Positions 11,542-21,566 of a stretch of 64,000 nucleotides of DNA are shown piece after piece. This DNA is from Aphelocoma coerulescens (lineage: Eukaryota; Chordata; Aves; Passeriformes; Corvidae). The notes under the pieces are model-generated. The model had not been told where the DNA came from. It saw nothing but the letters and a program-made list of their open reading frames with translations, and made no database searches. Position 1 is the stretch's first letter, and every line of letters begins with the position of its first letter. The DNA lies in the NCBI RefSeq assembly GCF_041296385.1, contig NW_027183782.1, positions 1 to 64,000 of the forward strand, given 5' to 3'. The translations under genes and the position numbers were made by a program.

Positions 11542-14500
11542 CTAAATCTCCTCAGGACCCCTGCAAAGCCACCCTAGCCCCGCCCATTTCCCCTTTAGCC
11601 CCGCCCCCTCCCGGCCCTGCCGACCCAAATTCCCCCCCAAAAACCCCCCAAAACCCCCAAAATTCCAAAAAAAACCCCCCCAGAGACCCCCAAAAATCCC
11701 CTTAAAGACCCAAAATTCCCAAATAAAAGCCCCAAACCCCCTAAATCTCCTCAGGACCCCTGCAAAGCCACCCCTTAGCCCCGCCCACTCCCCCTCTAGC
11801 CCCGCCCATTTCCCCTTTAGCCCCGCCCCCTCCCGGCCCTGCCGACCCAAATTCCCCCCCAAAAACCCCCCAAAACCCCCAAAATTCCAGAAAAAAACCC
11901 CCCAGAGACCCCCAAACATCCCCTTAAAGACCCAACATTCCCAAATAAAAGCCACAAACCCCCTAAATCTCCTCAGGACCCCTGCAAAGCCACACCTTAG
12001 CCCCGCCCATTTCCCCTTTAGCCCCGCCCCCTCCCGGCCCTGCCGACCCAAATTCCACCCCAAAAACCCCCCAAAACCCCCAAAATTCCAAAAAAAAACC
12101 CCCCAGAGACCCCCAAAAATCCCCTTAAAGACCCAAAATTCCCAAATAAAAGCCCCAAACCCCCTAAATCTCCTCAGGACCCCTGCAAAGCCACCCCTTA
12201 GCCCCGCCCATTTCCCCTTTAGCCCCGCCCCCTCCCGGCCCGGCCGACCCAAATTCCCCCCCAAAAACCCCCCAAAACCCCCAAAATTCCAAAAAAAACC
12301 CCCCCAGAGACCCCCAAAAATCCCCTTAAAGACCCAAAATTCCCAAATAAAAGCCCCAAACCCCCTAAATCTCCTCAGGACCCCTGCAAAGCCACCCCTT
12401 AGCCCCGCCCATTTCCCCTTTAGCCCCGCCCCCTCCCGGCCCTGCCGACCCAAATTCCCCCCCAAAAACCCCCCAAAACCCCCAAAATTCCAAAAAAAAA
12501 CCCCCCAGAGACCCCCAAAAATCCCCTTAAAGACCCAAAATTCCCAAATAAAAGCCCCAAACCCCCTAAATCTCCTCAGGACCCCTGCAAAGCCACCCCT
12601 TAGCCCCGCCCATTTCCCCTTTAGCCCCGCCCCCTCCCGGCCCTGCCGACCCAAATTCCCCCCCAAAAACCCCCCAAAACCCCCAAAATTCCAAAAAAAA
12701 CCCCCCCAGAGACCCCCAAAAATCCCCTTAAAGACCCAAAATTCCCAAATAAAAGCCCCAAACCCCCTAAATCTCCTCAGGACCCCAGCAAAGCCACCCC
12801 TTAGCCCCGCCCACTCCCCCTCTAGCCCCGCCCATTTCCCCTTTAGCCCCGCCCCCTCCCGGCCCTGCCGACCCAAATTCCCCCCCAAAAACCCCCCAAA
12901 ACCCCCAAAATTCCAAAAAAAACCCCCCAGAGACCCCCAAAAATCCCCTTAAAGACCCAAAATTCCCAAATAAAAGCCCCAAACCCCCTAAATCTCCTCA
13001 GGACCCCTGCAAAGCCACACCTTAGCCCCGCCCATTTCCCCTTTAGCCCCGCCCCCTCCCGGCCCTGCCGACCCAAATTCCCCCCCAAAAACCCCCCAAA
13101 ACCCCCAAAATTCCAAAAAAAAACCCCCCAGAGACCCCCAAAAATCCCCTTAAAGACCCAAAATTCCCAAATAAAAGCCCCAAACCCCCTAAATCTCCTC
13201 AGGACCCCTGCAAAGCCACCTCTTAGCCCCGCCCATTTCCCCTTTAGCCCCGCCCCCTCCCGGCCCTGCCGACCCAAATTCCCCCCCAAAAACCCCCCAA
13301 AACCCCCAAAATTCCAAAAAAAACCCCCCCAGAGACCCCCAAAAATCCCCTTAAAGACCCAAAATTCCGAAATAAAAGCCCCAAACCCCCTAAATCTCCT
13401 CAGGACCCCTGCAAAGCCACCCCTTAGCCCCGCCCATTTCCCCTTTAGCCCCGCCCCCTCCCGGCCCTGCCGACCCAAATTCCCCCCCAAAAACCCCCCA
13501 AAACCCCCAAAATTCCAGAAAAAAAACCCCCAGAGACCCCCAAAAATCCCCTTAAAGACCCAAAATTCCCAAATAAAAGCCCCAAACCCCCTAAATCTCC
13601 TCAGGACCCCTGCAAAGCCACCCCTTAGCCCCGCCCATTTCCCCTTTAGCCCCGCCCCCTCCCGGCCCTGCCGACCCAAATTCCCCCCCAAAAACCCCCC
13701 AAAACCCCCAAAATTCCAAAAAAAACCCCCCCAGAGACCCCCAAAAATCCCCTTAAAGACCCAAAATTCCCAAATAAAAGCCCCAAACCCCCTAAATCTC
13801 CTCAGGACCCCTGAAAAGCCACCCCTTAGCCCCGCCCACTCCCCCTCTAGCCCCGCCCATTTCCCCTTTAGCCCCGCCCCCTCCCGGCCCTGCCGACCCA
13901 AATTCCCCCCCAAAAACCCCCCAAAACCCCCAAAATTCCAAAAAAAACCCCCCCAGAGACCCCCAAAAATCCCCTTAAAGACCCAAAATTCCCAAATAAA
14001 AGCCCCAAACCCCCTAAATCTCCTCAGGACCCCTGCAAAGCCACCCCTTAGCCCCGCCCATTTCCCCTTTAGCCCCGCCCCCTCCCGGCCCTGCCGACCC
14101 AAATTCCCCCCCAAAACCCCCCCAAAACCCCCAAAATTCCAAAAAAAAACCCCCCAGAGACCCCCAAAAATCCCCTTAAAGACCCAAAATTCCCAAATAA
14201 AAGCCCCAAACCCCCTAAATCTCCTCAGGACCCCTGCAAAGCCACCCCTTAGCCCCGCCCACTCCCCCTCTAGCCCCGCCCATTTCCCCTTTAGCCCCGC
14301 CCCCTCCCGGCCCTGCCGACCCAAATTCCCCCCCAAAAACCCCCCAAAACCCCCAAAATTCCAGAAAAAAAACCCCCCAGAGACCCCCAAAAATCCCCTT
14401 AAAGACCCAAAATTCCCAAATAAAAGCCCCAAACCCCCTAAATCTCCTCAGGACCCCTGCAAAGCCACCCCTTAGCCCCGCCCATTTCCCCTTTAGCCCC

Positions 14501-15154
14501 GCCCCCTCCCGGCCCTGCCGACCCAAATTCCCCCCCAAAAACCCCCCAAAACCCCCAAAATTCCAAAAAAAAACCCCCCCAGAGACCCCCAAAAATCCCC
14601 TTAAAGACCCAAAATTCCCAAATAAAAGCCCCAAACCCCCTAAATCTCCTCAGGACCCCTGCAAAGCCACCCCTTAGCCCCGCCCATTTCCCCTTTAGCC
14701 CCGCCCCCTCCCGGCCCTGCCGACCCAAATTCCCCCCCAAAAACCCCCCAAAACCCCCAAAATTCCAAAAAAAACCCCCCCAGAGACCCCCAAAAATCCC
14801 CTTAAAGACCCAAAATTCCCAAATAAAAGCCCCAAACCCCCTAAATCTCCTCAGGACCCCTGCAAAGCCACCCCTTAGCCCCGCCCACTCCCCCTCTAGC
14901 CCCGCCCATTTCCCCTTTAGCCCTGCCCCCTCCCGGCCCTGCCGACCCAAATTCCCCCCCAAAAACCCCCCAAAACCCCCAAAATTCCAAAAAAAACCCC
15001 CCCAGAGACCCCCAAAAATCCCCTTAAAGACCCAACATTCCCAAATAAAAGCCCCAAACCCCCTAAATCTCCTCAGGACCCCTGCAAAGCCACCCCTTAG
15101 CCCCGCCCATTTCCCCTTTAGCCCCGCCCCCTCCCGGCCCTGCCGACCCAAATT

Positions 15155-15224
15155 CCCCCCCAAAAACCCCCCAAAACCCCCAAAATTCCAAAAAAAACCC
15201 CCCCAGAGACCCCCAAAAATCCCC
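15155..15224 (-). other. G-quadruplex-prone / i-motif-prone tract, one per monomer
   Basis: On the + strand the run order is C7 (15155-15161), A5, C6 (15167-15172), A4, C5 (15177-15181), then A4-TTCC-A8, C7 (15198-15204), AGAGA, C5 (15210-15214), AAAAAT, C4 (15221-15224). The minus strand therefore has six G-runs of four to seven bases. Using both halves of the G7 run, the first cluster fits the usual pattern of four G-runs of at least three with loops of one to seven. The second cluster is similar. The + strand could form the complementary i-motif. The same tract recurs about 309 times. Folding is a prediction from pattern only. Confidence 0.7.
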
Positions 15225-15268
15225 TTAAAGACCCAAAATTCCCAAATAAAAGCCCCAAACCCCCTAAA
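15162..15268. other. A-tracts spaced near the helical repeat (predicted curved DNA)
   Basis: A-tracts of three to eight bases begin at about 15162, 15173, 15182, 15190, 15215, 15226, 15235, 15244, 15257 and 15266. The span of 104 bp is ten steps averaging about 10.4 bp if the A-poor AGAGA position is counted as one step. Individual steps vary from 8 to 13 bp, so phasing is approximate. Phased A-tracts are known to produce intrinsic curvature and are common in satellites. Curvature itself is inferred. Confidence 0.5.
15245..15250 (+). promoter_or_regulatory. AATAAA hexamer, present once in nearly every monomer
   Basis: The sequence CCCAAATAAAAGCCCC contains the canonical polyadenylation hexamer AATAAA on the + strand. 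It recurs at the same place in almost all monomers, about every 201-222 bp. If the + strand were transcribed by RNA polymerase II, each monomer would offer a potential cleavage signal. There is no clear GT-rich downstream element because the strand is G-poor, so use as a real poly(A) site is doubtful. The match is certain; the function is a guess. Confidence 0.3.
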
Positions 15269-15288
15269 TCTCCTCAGGACCCCTGCAA

Positions 15289-15351
15289 AGCCACCCCTTA
15301 GCCCCGCCCACTCCCCCTCTAGCCCCGCCCATTTCCCCTTTAGCCCCGCCC
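15289..15351 (+). repeat. Three 21-bp GC-box sub-repeats inside an L monomer
   Basis: Three consecutive 21-bp units (15289-15309, 15310-15330, 15331-15351) each end in the identical 11-mer TAGCCCCGCCC and differ in the first ten bases (AGCCACCCCT, ACTCCCCCTC, ATTTCCCCTT). S monomers hold only the first and third units. L monomers hold all three, so the length polymorphism is gain or loss of one 21-bp unit. The core reads GGGCGGGGC on the minus strand, matching the GC box bound by Sp1/KLF-family zinc fingers. Binding here is inferred, not shown. The 21-bp spacing is close to two turns of B-form DNA, so the boxes would lie on one face of the helix. Confidence 0.9.
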
Positions 15352-15384
15352 CCTCCCGGCCCTGCCGACCCAAATTCCACCCCA
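15302..15384 (+). repeat. Second hybrid monomer, different breakpoint
   Basis: Here an L-type GC-box region is followed within the same monomer by TTCCACCCC. In the fuller arrangement (about 11.8-12.25 kb and 21.3-21.8 kb) the L monomer and the TTCCACCCC monomer are separate, with an AACATTCC/GCCACAAACC junction between them. The same one-monomer loss as at 25.4 kb has thus occurred, but with the join at another point of the unit. Confidence 0.6.
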
Positions 15385-18300
15385 AAAACCCCCCAAAACC
15401 CCCAAAATTCCAAAAAAAAACCCCCCAGAGACCCCCAAAAATCCCCTTAAAGACCCAAAATTCCCAAATAAAAGCCCCAAACCCCCTAAATCTCCTCAGG
15501 ACCCCTGCAAAGCCACCCCTTAGCCCCGCCCATTTCCCCTTTAGCCCCGCCCCCTCCCGGCCCGGCCGACCCAAATTCCCCCCCAAAAACCCCCCAAAAC
15601 CCCCAAAATTCCAAAAAAAACCCCCCCAGAGACCCCCAAAAATCCCCTTAAAGACCCAAAATTCCCAAATAAAAGCCCCAAACCCCCTAAATCTCCTCAG
15701 GACCCCTGCAAAGCCACCCCTTAGCCCCGCCCATTTCCCCTTTAGCCCCGCCCCCTCCCGGCCCTGCCGACCCAAATTCCCCCCCAAAAACCCCCCAAAA
15801 CCCCCAAAATTCAAAAAAAAAACCCCCCAGAGACCCCCAAAAATCCCCTTAAAGACCCAAAATTCCCAAATAAAAGCCCCAAACCCCCTAAATCTCCTCA
15901 GGACCCCTGCAAAGCCACCCCTTAGCCCCGCCCATTTCCCCTTTAGCCCCGCCCCCTCCCGGCCCTGCCGACCCAAATTCCCCCCCAAAAACCCCCCAAA
16001 ACCCCCAAAATTCCAAAAAAAACCCCCCCAGAGACCCCCAAAAATCCCCTTAAAGACCCAAAATTCCCAAATAAAAGCCCCAAACCCCCTAAATCTCCTC
16101 AGGACCCCAGCAAAGCCACCCCTTAGCCCCGCCCACTCCCCCTCTAGCCCCGCCCATTTCCCCTTTAGCCCCGCCCCCTCCCGGCCCTGCCGACCCAAAT
16201 TCCCCCCCAAAAACCCCCCAAAACCCCCAAAATTCCAAAAAAAACCCCCCAGAGACCCCCAAAAATCCCCTTAAAGACCCAAAATTCCCAAATAAAAGCC
16301 CCAAACCCCCTAAATCTCCTCAGGACCCCTGCAAAGCCACACCTTAGCCCCGCCCATTTCCCCTTTAGCCCCGCCCCCTCCCGGCCCTGCCGACCCAAAT
16401 TCCCCCCCAAAAACCCCCCAAAACCCCCAAAATTCCAAAAAAAAACCCCCCAGAGACCCCCAAAAATCCCCTTAAAGACCCAAAATTCCCAAATAAAAGC
16501 CCCAAACCCCCTAAATCTCCTCAGGACCCCTGCAAAGCCACCTCTTAGCCCCGCCCATTTCCCCTTTAGCCCCGCCCCCTCCCGGCCCTGCCGACCCAAA
16601 TTCCCCCCCAAAAACCCCCCAAAACCCCCAAAATTCCAAAAAAAACCCCCCCAGAGACCCCCAAAAATCCCCTTAAAGACCCAAAATTCCGAAATAAAAG
16701 CCCCAAACCCCCTAAATCTCCTCAGGACCCCTGCAAAGCCACCCCTTAGCCCCGCCCATTTCCCCTTTAGCCCCGCCCCCTCCCGGCCCTGCCGACCCAA
16801 ATTCCCCCCCAAAAACCCCCCAAAACCCCCAAAATTCCAGAAAAAAAACCCCCAGAGACCCCCAAAAATCCCCTTAAAGACCCAAAATTCCCAAATAAAA
16901 GCCCCAAACCCCCTAAATCTCCTCAGGACCCCTGCAAAGCCACCCCTTAGCCCCGCCCATTTCCCCTTTAGCCCCGCCCCCTCCCGGCCCTGCCGACCCA
17001 AATTCCCCCCCAAAAACCCCCCAAAACCCCCAAAATTCCAAAAAAAACCCCCCCAGAGACCCCCAAAAATCCCCTTAAAGACCCAAAATTCCCAAATAAA
17101 AGCCCCAAACCCCCTAAATCTCCTCAGGACCCCTGAAAAGCCACCCCTTAGCCCCGCCCACTCCCCCTCTAGCCCCGCCCATTTCCCCTTTAGCCCCGCC
17201 CCCTCCCGGCCCTGCCGACCCAAATTCCCCCCCAAAAACCCCCCAAAACCCCCAAAATTCCAAAAAAAAACCCCCCCAGAGACCCCCAAAAATCCCCTTA
17301 AAGACCCAAAATTCCCAAATAAAAGCCCCAAACCCCCTAAATCTCCTCAGGACCCCTGCAAAGCCACCCCTTAGCCCCGCCCATTTCCCCTTTAGCCCCG
17401 CCCCCTCCCGGCCCTGCCGACCCAAATTCCCCCCCAAAACCCCCCCAAAACCCCCAAAATTCCAAAAAAAAACCCCCCAGAGACCCCCAAAAATCCCCTT
17501 AAAGACCCAAAATTCCCAAATAAAAGCCCCAAACCCCCTAAATCTCCTCAGGACCCCTGCAAAGCCACCCCTTAGCCCCGCCCACTCCCCCTCTAGCCCC
17601 GCCCATTTCCCCTTTAGCCCCGCCCCCTCCCGGCCCTGCCGACCCAAATTCCCCCCCAAAAACCCCCCAAAACCCCCAAAATTCCAGAAAAAAACCCCCC
17701 AGAGACCCCCAAAAATCCCCTTAAAGACCCAAAATTCCCAAATAAAAGCCCCAAACCCCCTAAATCTCCTCAGGACCCCTGCAAAGCCACCCCTTAGCCC
17801 CGCCCATTTCCCCTTTAGCCCCGCCCCCTCCCGGCCCTGCCGACCCAAATTCCCCCCCAAAAACCCCCCAAAACCCCCAAAATTCCAAAAAAAAACCCCC
17901 CAGAGACCCCCAAAAATCCCCTTAAAGACCCAAAATTCCCAAATAAAAGCCCCAAACCCCCTAAATCTCCTCAGGACCCCTGCAAAGCCACCCCTTAGCC
18001 CCGCCCATTTCCCCTTTAGCCCCGCCCCCTCCCGGCCCTGCCGACCCAAATTCCCCCCCAAAAACCCCCCAAAACCCCCAAAATTCCAGAAAAAAACCCC
18101 CCAGAGACCCCCAAAAATCCCCTTAAAGACCCAACATTCCCAAATAAAAGCCCCAAACCCCCTAAATCTCCTCAGGACCCCTGCAAAGCCACCCCTTAGC
18201 CCCGCCCATTTCCCCTTTAGCCCCGCCCCCTCCCGGCCCTGCCGACCCAAATTCCCCCCCAAAAACCCCCCAAAACCCCCAAAATTCCAGAAAAAAAACC

Positions 18301-19874
18301 CCCAGAGACCCCCAAAAATCCCCTTAAAGACCCAAAATTCCCAAATAAAAGCCCCAAACCCCCTAAATCTCCTCAGGACCCCTGCAAAGCCACCCCTTAG
18401 CCCCGCCCATTTCCCCTTTAGCCCCGCCCCCTCCCGGCCCTGCCGACCCAAATTCCCCCCCAAAAACCCCCCAAAACCCCCAAAATTCCAAAAAAAACCC
18501 CCCCAGAGACCCCCAAAAATCCCCTTAAAGACCCAAAATTCCCAAATAAAAGCCCCAAACCCCCTAAATCTCCTCAGGACCCCTGAAAAGCCACCCCTTA
18601 GCCCCGCCCACTCCCCCTCTAGCCCCGCCCATTTCCCCTTTAGCCCCGCCCCCTCCCGGCCCTGCCGACCCAAATTCCCCCCCAAAAACCCCCCAAAACC
18701 CCCAAAATTCCAAAAAAAACCCCCCCAGAGACCCCCAAAAATCCCCTTAAAGACCCAAAATTCCCAAATAAAAGCCCCAAACCCCCTAAATCTCCTCAGG
18801 ACCCCTGCAAAGCCACCCCTTAGCCCCGCCCATTTCCCCTTTAGCCCCGCCCCCTCCCGGCCCTGCCGACCCAAATTCCCCCCCAAAACCCCCCCAAAAC
18901 CCCCAAAATTCCAAAAAAAAACCCCCCAGAGACCCCCAAAAATCCCCTTAAAGACCCAAAATTCCCAAATAAAAGCCCCAAACCCCCTAAATCTCCTCAG
19001 GACCCCTGCAAAGCCACCCCTTAGCCCCGCCCACTCCCCCTCTAGCCCCGCCCATTTCCCCTTTAGCCCCGCCCCCTCCCGGCCCTGCCGACCCAAATTC
19101 CCCCCCAAAAACCCCCCAAAACCCCCAAAATTCCAGAAAAAAACCCCCCAGAGACCCCCAAAAATCCCCTTAAAGACCCAAAATTCCCAAATAAAAGCCC
19201 CAAACCCCCTAAATCTCCTCAGGACCCCTGCAAAGCCACCCCTTAGCCCCGCCCATTTCCCCTTTAGCCCCGCCCCCTCCCGGCCCTGCCGACCCAAATT
19301 CCCCCCCAAAAACCCCCCAAAACCCCCAAAATTCCAAAAAAAAACCCCCCAGAGACCCCCAAAAATCCCCTTAAAGACCCAAAATTCCCAAATAAAAGCC
19401 CCAAACCCCCTAAATCTCCTCAGGACCCCTGAAAAGCCACCCCTTAGCCCCGCCCATTTCCCCTTTAGCCCCGCCCCCTCCCGGCCCTGCCGACCCAAAT
19501 TCCCCTTCAAAAACCCCCCAAAACCCCCAAAATTCCAAAAAAAAAACCCCCAGAGACCCCCAAAAATCCCCTTAAAGACCCAAAATTCCCAAATAAAAGC
19601 CCCAAACCCCCTAAATCTCCTCAGGACCCCTGCAAAGCCACCCCTTAGCCCCGCCCATTTCCCCTTTAGCCCCGCCCCCTCCCGGCCCTGCCGACCCAAA
19701 TTCCCCCCCAAAAACCCCCCAAAACCCCCAAAATTCCAAAAAAAAACCCCCCCAGAGACCCCCAAAAATCCCCTTAAAGACCCAAAATTCCCAAATAAAA
19801 GCCCCAAACCCCCTAAATCTCCTCAGGACCCCTGCAAAGCCACCCCTTAGCCCCGCCCATTTCCCCTTTAGCCC

Positions 19875-20720
19875 CGCCCCCTCCCGGCCCTGCCGACCCA
19901 AATTCCCCCCCAAAAACCCCCCAAAACCCCCAAAATTCCAAAAAAAACCCCCCCAGAGACCCCCAAAAATCCCCTTAAAGACCCAAAATTCCCAAATAAA
20001 AGCCCCAAACCCCCTAAATCTCCTCAGGACCCCTGCAAAGCCACCCCTTAGCCCCGCCCACTCCCCCTCTAGCCCCGCCCATTTCCCCTTTAGCCCTGCC
20101 CCCTCCCGGCCCTGCCGACCCAAATTCCCCCCCAAAAACCCCCCAAAACCCCCAAAATTCCAAAAAAAACCCCCCCAGAGACCCCCAAAAATCCCCTTAA
20201 AGACCCAACATTCCCAAATAAAAGCCCCAAACCCCCTAAATCTCCTCAGGACCCCTGCAAAGCCACCCCTTAGCCCCGCCCATTTCCCCTTTAGCCCCGC
20301 CCCCTCCCGGCCCTGCCGACCCAAATTCCCCCCCAAAAACCCCCCAAAACCCCCAAAATTCCAAAAAAAACCCCCCCAGAGACCCCCAAAAATCCCCTTA
20401 AAGACCCAAAATTCCCAAATAAAAGCCCCAAACCCCCTAAATCTCCTCAGGACCCCTGCAAAGCCACCCCTTAGCCCCGCCCACTCCCCCTCTAGCCCCG
20501 CCCATTTCCCCTTTAGCCCCGCCCCCTCCCGGCCCTGCCGACCCAAATTCCCCCCCAAAAACCCCCCAAAACCCCCAAAATTCCAGAAAAAAACCCCCCA
20601 GAGACCCCCAAACATCCCCTTAAAGACCCAACATTCCCAAATAAAAGCCACAAACCCCCTAAATCTCCTCAGGACCCCTGCAAAGCCACACCTTAGCCCC
20701 GCCCATTTCCCCTTTAGCCC
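19875..20720 (+). repeat. 846-bp four-monomer tandem duplication, first copy
   Basis: It is followed directly by a near-identical copy 846 bp downstream (two S plus two L monomers, 2x201 + 2x222). Matching markers are AGCCCTGCC (T at 20097 and 20943), AACATTCCC (C at 20209 and 21055) and GCCACAAACC (A at 20650 and 21496). The downstream copy differs at the AAACATCCCC variant near 20616, which is AAAAATCCCC at about 21462. The join lies between about 20696 and 20751, because TTCCACCCC follows only the second copy (about 21598). Edges are good to about 30 bp. Confidence 0.75.
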
Positions 20721-21566
20721 CGCCCCCTCCCGGCCCTGCCGACCCAAATTCCCCCCCAAAAACCCCCCAAAACCCCCAAAATTCCAAAAAAAACCCCCCC
20801 AGAGACCCCCAAAAATCCCCTTAAAGACCCAAAATTCCCAAATAAAAGCCCCAAACCCCCTAAATCTCCTCAGGACCCCTGCAAAGCCACCCCTTAGCCC
20901 CGCCCACTCCCCCTCTAGCCCCGCCCATTTCCCCTTTAGCCCTGCCCCCTCCCGGCCCTGCCGACCCAAATTCCCCCCCAAAAACCCCCCAAAACCCCCA
21001 AAATTCCAAAAAAAACCCCCCCAGAGACCCCCAAAAATCCCCTTAAAGACCCAACATTCCCAAATAAAAGCCCCAAACCCCCTAAATCTCCTCAGGACCC
21101 CTGCAAAGCCACCCCTTAGCCCCGCCCATTTCCCCTTTAGCCCCGCCCCCTCCCGGCCCTGCCGACCCAAATTCCCCCCCAAAAACCCCCCAAAACCCCC
21201 AAAATTCCAAAAAAAACCCCCCCAGAGACCCCCAAAAATCCCCTTAAAGACCCAAAATTCCCAAATAAAAGCCCCAAACCCCCTAAATCTCCTCAGGACC
21301 CCTGCAAAGCCACCCCTTAGCCCCGCCCACTCCCCCTCTAGCCCCGCCCATTTCCCCTTTAGCCCCGCCCCCTCCCGGCCCTGCCGACCCAAATTCCCCC
21401 CCAAAAACCCCCCAAAACCCCCAAAATTCCAGAAAAAAACCCCCCAGAGACCCCCAAAAATCCCCTTAAAGACCCAACATTCCCAAATAAAAGCCACAAA
21501 CCCCCTAAATCTCCTCAGGACCCCTGCAAAGCCACACCTTAGCCCCGCCCATTTCCCCTTTAGCCC
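20721..21566 (+). repeat. 846-bp four-monomer tandem duplication, second copy
   Basis: This is the partner of the copy ending near 20720. It contains L monomers at about 20905 and 21329, the AGCCCTGCC marker at 20943 and GCCACAAACC at 21496. Sequence after it (TTCCACCCC near 21598, CGGCCCGGCC near 21780) matches what follows the equivalent monomers at 11.95-12.25 kb, so the second copy keeps the older downstream junction. Confidence 0.75.

Larger units (their letters stand above)
15064..15264 (+). repeat. Reference short monomer (S type, 201 bp)
   Basis: This copy is a good consensus example. Reading from TAAATCTCCT it has a TCAGGACCCCTGCAAAG segment, two 21-bp GC-box sub-repeats each ending in TAGCCCCGCCC, a CCCGGCCCTGCCGACCC segment, C/A tracts (C7 A5 C6 A4 C5 A4 TTCC A8 C7), AGAGACCCCC, a second A-rich part, and AATAAAAGCCCC before the next unit. 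My count is 97 C, 63 A, 25 T and 16 G. It contains four CpGs, all in the GC-box half. Common variants elsewhere are AACATTCCC for AAAATTCCC, CACACC or CACCTC for CACCCC before TTAG, CCAGAAAAAA for CCAAAAAAAA, and TGAAAAG for TGCAAAG. Confidence 0.96.
15265..15486 (+). repeat. Reference long monomer (L type, 222 bp)
   Basis: It is identical in layout to the short monomer except for an extra 21 bp at 15310-15330, which is a diverged tandem copy of the next 21 bp (15331-15351). This copy also carries the marker TTCCACCCC instead of TTCCCCCCC at about 15376-15384. L monomers are spread through the whole window, separated by one to six S monomers, so L-to-L distances cluster near 423, 624, 825, 1026 and 1428 bp. 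Two variants of the extra element lack one base and read ACCCCCCCTTAG, at 51396 and 55121. Confidence 0.95.
12768..16089 (+). repeat. Higher-order repeat block A (3322 bp, about 16 monomers)
   Basis: The block starts at the L monomer with the private variant GGACCCCAGCAAAG (A at 12787). The next copy of that variant is at 16109, 3322 bp on. Linked markers repeat at the same offset: TTCCGAAAT (G at 13369 and 16691) and CCCCTGAAAAGCC (13813 and 17135). From L positions the monomer order is L S4, L S, L S2, L S, L S3, which sums to 3321 bp. Agreement with the next block is close over the first roughly 1.3 kb and then changes, so this is one element of a shifting higher-order pattern rather than a fixed unit. 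Confidence 0.75.

Noticed and set aside
15155..15185. C4A4-like telomeric repeat (as in hypotrich ciliates)
   Set aside because: The C- and A-runs vary in length, occur as a short block inside a 201-bp unit, and do not form a continuous telomeric array.
15289..15351. The 21-bp GC-box units as part of an integrated SV40-like viral promoter
   Set aside because: Only unit length and the GC-box core are similar. There is no viral coding or origin sequence, and the units grade into the rest of the monomer.
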